Assembly (NCBI RefSeq): GCF_014652415.1
Contig: NZ_BMYT01000004.1
Coordinates: forward strand, 398,127 to 462,126
Origin: Affinundibacterium macrobrachii
GTDB lineage: Bacteria > Pseudomonadota > Gammaproteobacteria > Burkholderiales > Burkholderiaceae_D
DNA: 64,000 nucleotides
Direction: 5' to 3'
The translations under genes and the position numbers were made by a program. A model generated the notes under the pieces. It ran no database searches. It saw only the letters and a program-made list of their open reading frames with translations, and was not told the DNA's origin. The stretch's first letter is position 1, and the number at the start of each line of letters is the position of its first letter. Shown in pieces: positions 1 through 8,900 of this stretch.

Positions 1-188
1 CTTAATAGCGCATTCTCCCGTTATTTTTCGATGAGCTTGGATTCCTCTAGAAACAATCTGCGTTCATTTTGTGCAATATTTACAGAGTTTAACGATTGAT
101 TCATTAGTTTCGATATTTCATCTGGCACTTCCAGATTGATGTAAATTCGACTAGAGTACAAAGTAAACCTGCCAAGGCTTGAGTGAAT

Positions 189-920
189 ATGAGAAAAATA
201 AGAATGCTAGCGACAGTTTTGTTGTTGGTTAACATAACATCCTGCAAAGATCATTTGCCGATTGAAGGCACGCCAGAGCATTATGCTTTGCATGGCGTGG
301 TGAATGACGGCAAGACGATTAATGAGATCCGTGTATTTCACCCGAGCGCAACAACTTCAGTGCATCTGAGATTTTCGGCTGGCGATTGGATCGGTGTCAC
401 TACACAAGGCTGGAATGATCACCCTCCTGTGAAGATTCGAAAGGGTTATGCGACACTCGTATTTAGAGATAAGGCATTTGACGAGAAAAATGGAGAATTA
501 GTTGACCTTGAAAAGAGAGATGATATGGGCGTAGTCGGGATACATTATCAATCTTCTGTATATAAGTGGACACCAGGAATTTATGGGCCAGAGAGCCCGA
601 CAAAACTTTTTGAGCGCGATATTAAGGAGTGGGGTCTTCGTGAGTCCTTGCGAAAGCGGGGTGAAAGAATTGAAGGACGAATTAGATATTTTCCCATTGA
701 TAAAACGTTTCATGCGAAAAACGCTGAGCCAATTTGGATGGATTGTAATGTCGGAGGAACTATTGAAACAACGGGTGAGAGTCCTGCTGGATGTCATGGC
801 TATTTTCAGCAGCGAGGTCTTTCAGTGGAACTTTATTTTGACTACCGATTAATGCCACGATGTCGCGAAATTTATGTCGCCGTCAGCAAAGATTTAGACA
901 ATATTTTGATTGAGGATTGA
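189..920 (+). CDS. putative lipoprotein of unknown function
   Basis: I do not recognise the family. The N-terminus is a lipoprotein signal: MRKIR, then a hydrophobic stretch, then ITSC, a usable lipobox with the lipidated Cys near residue 19. The rest is soluble, rich in aromatic and charged residues, with no further membrane segment. A GTG at 183 is in frame and lies 5 nt after AAGG (174-177); the ATG at 189 gives the more typical signal peptide, so the start is uncertain by two codons. The stop codon falls inside a run of heptanucleotide repeats. The gene stands alone between coding debris on both sides, so this looks like an accessory locus. An immunity-type or envelope lipoprotein is possible, but that is a guess from context only. 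Confidence 0.6.
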   Translation: MRKIRMLATVLLLVNITSCKDHLPIEGTPEHYALHGVVNDGKTINEIRVFHPSATTSVHLRFSAGDWIGVTTQGWNDHPPVKIRKGYATLVFRDKAFDEKNGELVDLEKRDDMGVVGIHYQSSVYKWTPGIYGPESPTKLFERDIKEWGLRESLRKRGERIEGRIRYFPIDKTFHAKNAEPIWMDCNVGGTIETTGESPAGCHGYFQQRGLSVELYFDYRLMPRCREIYVAVSKDLDNILIED

Positions 921-957
921 GGATTGAGGATTGAGGATTGAGGATTGAAGATTGAGG
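909..957. repeat. seven-copy heptanucleotide tandem repeat
   Basis: Seven head-to-tail copies of ATTGAGG run from 909 to 957; the sixth copy has a single change (ATTGAAG). The repeat overlaps the 3' end of the upstream lipoprotein gene, whose TGA stop lies inside the second copy. Because 7 is not a multiple of 3, the array places TGA in each reading frame within 21 bp, so changes in copy number cannot extend the protein. Confidence 0.95.
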
Positions 958-1313
958 ACATTCGAATACCTTTTTTGTTTGTAACAGTGAACTTAATGTG
1001 TATTAGTTCAGGAGTGATCTGACACATCCACTTGAAAAGATGTCTGTAAGTCTCTCATCGTATTGATGCCATCTTAGAATTGATACACAAGCACCTGCGT
1101 AAGTTTGGTGTAGTTAGAGGAGGACCTTCTGAATTTTGGACAGAAAACTACGTGCCACCATATAATTACTAGGTTAGTGATTTGTGCTTGTTAGTTGAAG
1201 ATATCTAGCCGTACCAGTCCACCCCTTTTCTAAATTAAAATCTCTTTTTTTTGAATTTGCGATCGTTGATGTTGTCGTTGCGAAGCCAAATTGTATTGCT
1301 CTTACATTCATAT
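958..1313. other. gene-poor gap with one coding-like remnant
   Basis: No intact gene is seen between the repeat array and the patatin gene. On the plus strand, 1050-1169 is an uninterrupted run of 40 codons ending in TAG at 1170-1172. It reads like protein (it ends FWTENYVPPYNY) but is cut off upstream by an in-frame TAA at 1047 and has no good start codon or ribosome site. It may be the 3' end of a decayed gene. Confidence 0.35.
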
Positions 1314-2258
1314 ATGCGCCAGTTGCTTACTACCTTTCCTTATTCTATTTTTTCTGTATTCGTTTTTGTGTTGACACTCGCTGGTTGCGCTAGTTCGCCG
1401 CCAGTTGCACCACCAGTGGCAAAGCTTGCCACGACGCCGGTGGTCGTTCCTGCGCCTAAAGTGTTAAAGCCTGTTCGCATTGGATTAGCTCTGGGTGGTG
1501 GTGCGGCGCGAGGTTTTGCGCATATTGGTGTGATTAAGGTGTTGGAAGCGCAGGGAATTTTTCCTGACGTGATCGTTGGTACGAGTGCGGGTAGTGTGGT
1601 TGGTGCCATGTATGCTGCAGGTAACAATGGCTACACCTTGCAGAAGATGGCTTTGGATATGGATGAGGCGACGATTTCTGATTGGTCGTTGCCATTTTTT
1701 TCTAAAAGTAGTGGTGTTTTAAAAGGTGAGGCCTTACAAAATTACGTGAATCGTATGGTGGGGCAGTCGTCGATTGAAAAGTTGAAGAAACCATTTGGTG
1801 CTGTTGCGACAGACTTAAATACTGGCATGCCGATTTTGTTTCAACGTGGGAATACGGGTCTAGCGGTACGCGCATCTTCTTCTGTTCCTGGTGTTTTTCA
1901 GCCAGTGAGAATCAATGACCGTTTTTATGTAGATGGTGGATTGGTGTCTCCTGTGCCAGTCCGATTTGCGCGTGATATGGGCGCTGATATTGTAATTGCC
2001 GTCAATATCTCATCGGCACCGGAAGGTCAGGCTGCGAGTAGTTCACTTGAGATTTTGATGCAGACGTTTACGATTATGGGGCAGAGCATCAATCAATTTG
2101 AATTGAAGAGTGCGGATATCGTGATTAAGCCTGATTTGCCGACGATGAAGGGCAATGATTTTAATGGTCGCAATCTTGCTATCTTGGCCGGTGAGCGCGC
2201 TGCAAATGCCGTAATGTCGGAAATTAAAGAAAAGATCCGTGCATTTCAAGAGCGATAA
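1314..2258 (+). CDS. patatin-like phospholipase, lipoprotein
   Basis: Predicted lipid acyl hydrolase of the patatin/RssA type, anchored to an envelope membrane. Using the ATG at 1314, the N-terminus is a lipoprotein signal with lipobox LAGC. A longer reading from TTG at 1251 only adds a poor leader. Family marks are all present: the glycine-rich oxyanion loop LGGGAARG, the nucleophile elbow GTSAGS (Ser91) and the dyad Asp in VDGG (Asp207). The length of 314 residues fits single-domain bacterial patatin-like proteins. It ends only 3 nt before the convergent NlpC/P60 gene with no clear terminator between them. The substrate cannot be read from the sequence. Confidence 0.88.
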   Translation: MRQLLTTFPYSIFSVFVFVLTLAGCASSPPVAPPVAKLATTPVVVPAPKVLKPVRIGLALGGGAARGFAHIGVIKVLEAQGIFPDVIVGTSAGSVVGAMYAAGNNGYTLQKMALDMDEATISDWSLPFFSKSSGVLKGEALQNYVNRMVGQSSIEKLKKPFGAVATDLNTGMPILFQRGNTGLAVRASSSVPGVFQPVRINDRFYVDGGLVSPVPVRFARDMGADIVIAVNISSAPEGQAASSSLEILMQTFTIMGQSINQFELKSADIVIKPDLPTMKGNDFNGRNLAILAGERAANAVMSEIKEKIRAFQER

Positions 2259-2261
2259 TAA

Positions 2262-2792
2262 TTAGTTTTTTGCGGCGTCTTCGTCATTGATTCGACGGGC
2301 GCCATTGAATCGTTTTTTCCAATATGCCACGTTCATACTTTCTATTCTGACTTTGCCGCCAGCTGAAGGCGCATGAATGAATTTGCTATCGCCTAAATAA
2401 ATGCCGACGTGCGAAAAGCTCTTTTTAAGCGTATTAAAAAACACCAAATCACCGGGCCTAATATCTTTTTGGGCGATCTTGTCGCCTTTGTCGCTGATTT
2501 CTTTCGCGGTTCTTGGGAGCTCGGTTTCGCTGGAGTTTTTGAACACCAAGCGCACGAATCCACTGCAATCTAAGCCATTTTCAGGGCTATCGCCACCACG
2601 TTTGTATTTGATGCCGAGCAAGCTCATCGCATTGATGGTGAGATCAGAGGTTCGGTCACGCAGATCCTTCAGCGCACTCAATGTTTTGGAGCTTTCTGCT
2701 GGAGTCTCTGTTTGCGCGTTGACAGTTTGTGCGAGAACACAAAATGACAAGACTGTGAAAGTGATCGCCACCAAGGACTGAATTTTTTTCAT
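2262..2792 (-). CDS. exported NlpC/P60 peptidoglycan hydrolase
   Basis: Cell-wall endopeptidase candidate that would cut peptide stems of peptidoglycan in the periplasm. The first 26 residues form a cleavable signal peptide ending VNA. The C-terminal NlpC/P60 domain (about 52-170) carries the catalytic Cys76 in DCSGF, His128 in SHVGIY and a third polar residue, His140, in FIHAP. At 176 residues it is a minimal one-domain member with no binding module. It converges on the patatin gene with a 3 nt gap. No strong ribosome-binding site is visible before the ATG, so the start rests on the signal peptide. Confidence 0.9.
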   Translation of the reverse strand: MKKIQSLVAITFTVLSFCVLAQTVNAQTETPAESSKTLSALKDLRDRTSDLTINAMSLLGIKYKRGGDSPENGLDCSGFVRLVFKNSSETELPRTAKEISDKGDKIAQKDIRPGDLVFFNTLKKSFSHVGIYLGDSKFIHAPSAGGKVRIESMNVAYWKKRFNGARRINDEDAAKN

Positions 2793-3133
2793 AAGTTGGC
2801 AAAAAATGATTAGCTAGGCGAAGTGCCAAATAAGGCAATTTCGATCAAGCTGGTAATCAATCTTGTTTTACGGAAAGGTCTGAGTATAGCCTAGATTGTA
2901 GACTTCGGCTAATTGATAAATTTGAAATTAAGTTGAATGCGCTTATAACGAAGGCGATTGTGTTTCAAACTATCGACGTATTCATTGAATCGGTTTTTAT
3001 GGCAAGTAAATCAAGACTCCAATGACTTTACGTTCTTAAGTGAGAGGAATCTTTTCTCGAAGATGAAGAAAATTAAGTCAGCGTTTTATTCAATGGGATC
3101 AAAAATAAAACGCTGATTTGGCTATTGGAAGAT
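2793..3133. other. intergenic gap between nlpC/p60 and phaZ
   Basis: About 340 nt between two minus-strand genes. It holds the phaZ terminator hairpin at 3078-3116 and must hold the promoter of the NlpC/P60 gene. I see no gene, tRNA or clear promoter match in it. Confidence 0.5.
3078..3116 (-). terminator. probable phaZ terminator hairpin
   Basis: A perfect 13-bp inverted repeat (3078-3090 with 3104-3116, 13-nt loop) lies just past the 3' end of phaZ. The stem is AT-rich at the loop side and GC-containing at its base. The U-tract on the minus strand is weak, which limits confidence. Confidence 0.55.
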
Positions 3134-4375
3134 TTAAGCGTGCTTTTCCATAAAAGCAATGACTTTAGGGCAGACAATTTCACGCCATTTACGACCAGAG
3201 AAAATGCCGTAGTGACCACAACCTGGCGCGACGAAATCTTGTTTCATTGATGGTGGAATATTGCTACATAAATCATGCGCTGCCTGTGTTTGACCTGCAC
3301 CAGAAATATCGTCTAGCTCACCTTCGACGGTGAATAATGCGACCGTTTTAATATCTTGCGGACGGACTAATTTTCCTTCTACTAGCCATGTGCCGCGTGG
3401 CAAACGAAATTCTTGAAAGACTGTTTTGATCGTTTCTAAATAGTATTCAGCAGGCAAATCGAGTACTGCATTATATTCATCGTAGAACTTACGATGTTGC
3501 TCAGCAGATTCATCATCGCCTTGTACTAGATGCTGGTAAAAGTCCCAATGACTTTGGGCGTGGCGATCTGGATTCATGGCGACAAATCCAGCATGTTGCA
3601 AAAAGCCTGGGTAAACCTTGCGACCAAAGCCTGGGTAATTTGCCGGTACGTTATAAATCACTGAGTTTTCAAACCAAGAGAATTTTTTTTCTGTAGCTAA
3701 GGTATTGACTTGCGTTGGTGACTTGCGCGGATCAATTGGTCCACCCATCATCGTCATGGTTTTTGGCAATGCTGGATCATTGTCGCTGGCCATTAATGAA
3801 ATCGCTGCGAGTACCGGAACGGTTGGTTGGCAGACAGAAATCACGTGTAAATCTGGCGCTAAGTGACGAATAAACTCCTGAACGTAATAAATATAATCGT
3901 GCAAGTGAAAAGCACCGACCGAGAGCGGTACCATTCTGGCATCAATCCAATCGGTAATATACACATCATGAGTTGGCAACAGACTACGAACTGTGTCACG
4001 TAATAAGGTGGCGTGATGACCTGATAGCGGTGCGACAATTAGCACACGTGGTTGAACGAGTTTGCTTGTTTTGCGTTTGTTTTCAGGAAGATTTTTCTTG
4101 AAATTTATCAGCTTACAAAATGGCTTAGAAATCGTTACTTCTTCAATGATTTCTACTTTCTCTTCACCGATGTTGGTAAATTGAATGTTGAACTCTGGCT
4201 TCTCATATTCTTTACCAAGGCGAAAAACGAGTTCATATGCTGCTGCCATTCTTTGCGAGTAGGGCGTGTACGCAAGTGGAGAAATTGGATTGGCAAATAG
4301 TTTTGAAGATGCCTCAGCCCATTTCGTTAGCGGTGTTAAGAATGAACGGTTTAATTCGTGTAATTGATAAAGCAT
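3134..4375 (-). CDS. phaZ: intracellular PHB depolymerase
   Basis: Thiolytic/hydrolytic depolymerase that mobilises stored polyhydroxybutyrate granules in the cytoplasm. The 413-residue protein has no signal peptide and matches the Ralstonia eutropha PhaZa1 type. The known catalytic triad is visible: Cys182 in VCQPTVPV, Asp355/356 in EGELDD and His388 in GCGHYG, nearly the same numbering as in that enzyme. An AGGGAAAA stretch sits about a dozen bases before the ATG. The products would feed the 3-hydroxybutyrate dehydrogenase and scoAB genes encoded about 8 kb downstream. Confidence is high from overall similarity and the triad. Confidence 0.95.
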   Translation of the reverse strand: MLYQLHELNRSFLTPLTKWAEASSKLFANPISPLAYTPYSQRMAAAYELVFRLGKEYEKPEFNIQFTNIGEEKVEIIEEVTISKPFCKLINFKKNLPENKRKTSKLVQPRVLIVAPLSGHHATLLRDTVRSLLPTHDVYITDWIDARMVPLSVGAFHLHDYIYYVQEFIRHLAPDLHVISVCQPTVPVLAAISLMASDNDPALPKTMTMMGGPIDPRKSPTQVNTLATEKKFSWFENSVIYNVPANYPGFGRKVYPGFLQHAGFVAMNPDRHAQSHWDFYQHLVQGDDESAEQHRKFYDEYNAVLDLPAEYYLETIKTVFQEFRLPRGTWLVEGKLVRPQDIKTVALFTVEGELDDISGAGQTQAAHDLCSNIPPSMKQDFVAPGCGHYGIFSGRKWREIVCPKVIAFMEKHA

Positions 4376-4528
4376 GTTCGCGTTTTCCCTGTTGTTGACG
4401 GAATTGCTTTCCTATTGCTGAAACTTTTTGAATGCCAGCGCAGGACAAGATAAGCCTAGTATAACGCTAAAATTATTGCGGTGCGTCATAAATATATCTT
4501 TGGCTTGAAGAGTTAATTTTTTGATTTT

Positions 4529-5629
4529 CTATATTGACTCTAAATCGTGTTTTTTGTTTTGTTTTGATTGCAATGCATCTTCCAAAATCGCATTTGCTTT
4601 ATCAAAATCATATTCACGCATGGCGTTATCCAGATCTTTGAAAGCAATTGCTTCCATTTTTTCTTCAAATAATAAGCGGTAGGTCCGAAATAGCTCACTT
4701 GCATCGCTGTCTGCGCGCAGTAATAGCAATTGCAGCTCTTTTGTGATTTCTACGATGTTCGCTTGGATTAGTGAATTTGTAGTATGTGCTTGCGGATTGT
4801 TGTGTTTTCGATGTACTAAATAATTATTGATTTCACTGATGCATTGATCGAGCAATTGTGTGATTTGTTTGAATGCAGTTTCTATCAATATCACATTGTG
4901 TTTTACATCCACTTTCTTTAATTCTTGCTCAAATATTGCTAGTTTTTGAGCCAGCTGTGAGGCGCCAATCGTGCCACTCATTCCTTTTACGGTATGTATT
5001 AAGCGTTTGAATTCTTCTTGTGTATATTCGGCCTCGCAGGTTGCGCTAAAGTGCAGCAGCGTCGCTGGTTGCGAGCGCGTGAAACTTTGTAGCAGTTGAA
5101 GATACAGGGAGTGATTTCCACCGCAGAGTTCCAAACCAAGTTGCGTATCGATATTGATGAACTTGGGGAGAGCAGCAGGGTGCGTCTGCGGATTGTTATA
5201 CAAATCTACTGGCGTTTCGACTGTATATTGGTTTGGCTTATAGGATAAAAATTTTTCTAACGTGGCAAATAGCACGGACGGCTCGAATGGTTTGCTGATG
5301 AAGTCTTGCATGCCATTTTTTTTGCATTCCTGTTTGCTCTCGTCCGAAGTGTGCGCTGTTAAAGCAAGGATAGGGATAGCATCAAATTCAACCTTCTGTC
5401 GAATCGCAATAGTGGCTTGATGTCCATCCATGATGGGCATTTCCAAATCCATCAAAATCAGATGAAAATGCTCAGCTGGATTGACTTCGAGTTCGTCGAT
5501 TAATTGTTGGCCGTTTTCTGTTGCGACGACTTCATAGCCGTGTTGAGTCAAAACCTCAACCGTAATTTCTCGATTGAAGTCATTGTCCTCAGCTAACAGT
5601 ATGCGAATGGTTTTTTGATCAGCGTTCAA
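4529..5629 (-). CDS. response regulator with receiver and Hpt domains
   Basis: Phosphorelay intermediate with no DNA-binding output. The receiver domain occupies about residues 6-125, with acidic pocket AEDND and phospho-acceptor Asp61 in LMDLEMP. A histidine phosphotransfer domain follows (about 165-265), with acceptor His212 in IHTVKG. The remaining 90 residues are helical, with a GspL/ErpA-like small-residue-poor tail I cannot assign. It is transcribed divergently from the 1432-residue hybrid kinase and probably works with it as a detached REC-Hpt shuttle. Confidence 0.88.
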   Translation of the reverse strand: MNADQKTIRILLAEDNDFNREITVEVLTQHGYEVVATENGQQLIDELEVNPAEHFHLILMDLEMPIMDGHQATIAIRQKVEFDAIPILALTAHTSDESKQECKKNGMQDFISKPFEPSVLFATLEKFLSYKPNQYTVETPVDLYNNPQTHPAALPKFINIDTQLGLELCGGNHSLYLQLLQSFTRSQPATLLHFSATCEAEYTQEEFKRLIHTVKGMSGTIGASQLAQKLAIFEQELKKVDVKHNVILIETAFKQITQLLDQCISEINNYLVHRKHNNPQAHTTNSLIQANIVEITKELQLLLLRADSDASELFRTYRLLFEEKMEAIAFKDLDNAMREYDFDKANAILEDALQSKQNKKHDLESI

Positions 5630-5936
5630 TTGAAGAAATCGGAATAAGCGGTTTGGTATTGTTTGATATTAACAGTTGTTAAGTCGAATCTTGTCACGTC
5701 ATATTAAATTTTTTGCGTTATTACAATTTGAGATGTCGATTTTTGTCGAACTCATTCAGTAGGGATGCAAGTGCTACGAACAAAATAATGTGGAATGCGT
5801 AATTAAATATCAATTAAATGTTGTATTGTCGAATTACAATTTCTGAAATTCACTTGTCCTTGTCACGATCAATGCATTTCTGCGTTCTTTCAAGCTAGAA
5901 TCGAAGCCGAGTTCATCATCTCCGATCCAAGTGACT
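5630..5936. other. divergent promoter region
   Basis: About 300 nt of AT-rich DNA between the divergent REC-Hpt and hybrid-kinase genes. A possible -10 (TAGAAT, 5896-5901) faces the kinase, but there is no convincing -35. Otherwise nothing specific is seen. Confidence 0.35.
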
Positions 5937-8900
5937 ATGCACGAAATTTCTACTAGCACAGAGAACAATTGGCTTCTACGCACCTTAGATGGGCTCGATA
6001 TCCTGCGGGACTCTGTTTCGAACGGATGCGCTGTAGCAGAGCAAATGCGCCAAGAAAGTCTGATCAGTAATGATGTTTTGTTGCAGGCGGCGGCTGAAGT
6101 CTTGATAGCTTTTGCTGATTACTTTCAAAACAATTTGCAGCAAGCGGTTTCGTCTTTTAAACGCCTATCGGCGACGTTTCATCAATTAGATAGTCCCGAG
6201 GGAGTTTTTCTTGCCAATACTGGTTTAGTGATCGTGTATCGCAAACTTGGAGAAGTGAAACTGGCATCGGAATTTGCGGAGCAAAATTTAATTCCTAAAT
6301 TAGACAGCGTTAGCTCGCGTGTATTAATTTTAGCCTTGAATATCGTTGCGATTCTGTGCCAAGAACGCGGCGAGACCTTGTCTGCAATCCGTTTCTTTTA
6401 TCGTGCATTAGATGAAGCACGGAAGATTGATTCTGCAAGCAGAATTGCGCAGGTGGCCGCAAATCTTGGTGAAGTTATATATGTGACAGGTAATCCAAGT
6501 GATGCCGAAGAGTTTTTGCAGATCGCTTGTGATGTCGCACCATCGTCTTCCGAAAAATGGCTGTTACCGTTTAGTTCCACCATGCTTGCTTTATGCAAGA
6601 TCGCCCTAGGGAAATTTGACGAAGCTTATAAGGCGATTGCCCAGTATATCGAGAATGAACATATACATGCGGTATACATTAATTCGTATCGATCATTTTA
6701 TCTCTCGGTAGCAGCATTTACCTTGGCAATGCGAGGTCATTTAGCCGAGGCGATGAATTTTAGCGAGAGTGCTTTGGCCTCGATTGATGCCATCGAGGAT
6801 GCGCATCTGAAGCCGTATATGTGGTGGGTTAGCGGATATTTACATCGTCGATTTGGTCATTATGAACTAGCCATCGTTCAGCTTAGAAATGCCATTGATG
6901 AACTTGGTGAGAGTGGCTACAACCATTTGCCATTATGCGCAATTAATGAGCTTTCCGAAATTTACGCCGAACTTGGGCGCTGGCAAGAGGCTTATTTAGA
7001 GCAGAAGCGTCATCAAGCTTTGTATCTGCGTATGCAGGAAAATGCGAGCAAGATTCAAGTTGAAAGTTTAAAAATTCGTAGCGAGTTTAAACAAGCGGAA
7101 CAAGATAGACGTATCAATGAATTGATTACTATCGAGCGCAAATCCTTAGCCGATGAATTGCAGCGCATGCTGACTGAGCGAGAAACAATTCTAGAGAACT
7201 CGATAGTTGGGATGATTTTTTTGAATAGCCAAGGTCGCGTGCAATGGGTAAATACGCCTTTGTGCCAGATTTTTGGAGTCGAGCGCGATCAAGTTCTTGG
7301 TGCCTCATTAGAGCCATTTTATGAGTCGCGCGAAAGTTATTTAGAGAGTGGTGCCGCGGTCAGTCAGGCAGTGTTACGTGGTGAAGCTTTTGAGACCGAG
7401 CTACAAATGCGCCGCAGTGATGGAAGTTTATTTTGGGTGCAATTCTCTGGACGTGCGGTTAATAAGAATGATCTGTCCTACGGTACAGTTTGGGTCGTGA
7501 TGGATATTTCAGCACGTCGACAGCTAGAAGACGATTTACATAAATCAGAATATAACTATCGTCTACTAATTGACAATGTCACTGAAGGGATTGTGGTGGT
7601 GCAAAATGCGAAGATCGCATTTGCAAATCGGATGATTCAGTCACTCACAGGGCATTCACATGAAGAGTTGATCGGTATGCCGTTCACATCTTCCATTTAT
7701 ATTGAAGACGTGCCTGTCGTTGCCGAGCGACATCAGCGACGTTTGCGTGGCGAGGCAGTCGAACAATATTATCAAATTCGATTACAGCATCGATACAGTC
7801 AGCAATTGATTTGGGTTGAGATTTCTTCGGTGTTGATCGAGTGGGAAGGGCAAGCGGCGACTTTATCTTTTGTCTCCGATTTGACGCAAAGGAAACTGCT
7901 GGAATCGCAACTCAAAGCAAGTATGGACGAACAAATGCGTTTGCAAACTTTGCAAATGCAAAATGAATTAAAAGTTTCTGAACTGGCGCGCCGCCATGCT
8001 GAAGAAACGACCGAGGCAAAGTCTTTGTTCTTGGCGAATATGAGTCACGAAATACGCACGCCAATGAATGCAATTATCGGCATGGCGCATTTGGCTTTAA
8101 AAACAGAATTGACGGTCAAACAAAAAGACTACGTAGAAAAGATTCACAAAGCTGGTTTGTCTTTGATGGGCATCATCAATGATATTTTGGATTTTTCTAA
8201 GATTGAAGCAGGTAAGCTCGATATCGAAGAATTAGAATTTGATTTGGATGAAGTCTTTAACAGCGTCGCTGTGGTGACCAGTGAGAAGGCTGAGCAAAAG
8301 GGCTTGGAGTATTTGTTTGATATCGCGCCAAATGTTCCTAAGCGATTGAAGGGGGACCCACTCAGACTAGGGCAGGTCTTGATTAACTTAGTGAATAACG
8401 CAATCAAGTTTACCGAAGAAGGTGAGGTTTGTGTCCACTGCAGTGTTACTGAGGTGTCGGAAAATGCCGATGATCGTGTTCGACTGCGCTTTGATGTCAA
8501 AGACACTGGGCTTGGGATGAGTCCGCAGCAATCGGCAAAATTATTTATGCCGTTTAGTCAAGGTGATGAATCGACGACGCGTAAATTTGGTGGCACTGGT
8601 TTGGGTTTATCCATTTCAAAAGGAATGGTGAATCTCATGTCGGGAGAAATTTGGTTAAGCAGTGAACAGGGGCAAGGGACCGTGGTTTCGTTTGAACTTC
8701 CTTTTGCCAAATTGAGCATTGACCACGTAGAGGTAAATCGTGATTTATTTGATCAATTGAATATGTTGATCGTTGATGATCACCCGCATGCTGCAAAATT
8801 ACTGGGTGCGAAGTTGGCTTCTTTCGGTATTCGAACCATATTGACGCATTCAGGTGAAGAAGCGATGACGGTTCTTAACGAAGCAGAACAAGAGAATCGC

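Noticed and set aside
909..957. CRISPR-like array
   Set aside because: The repeat unit is only 7 bp with no spacers; it is a simple tandem repeat. No cas gene is present.
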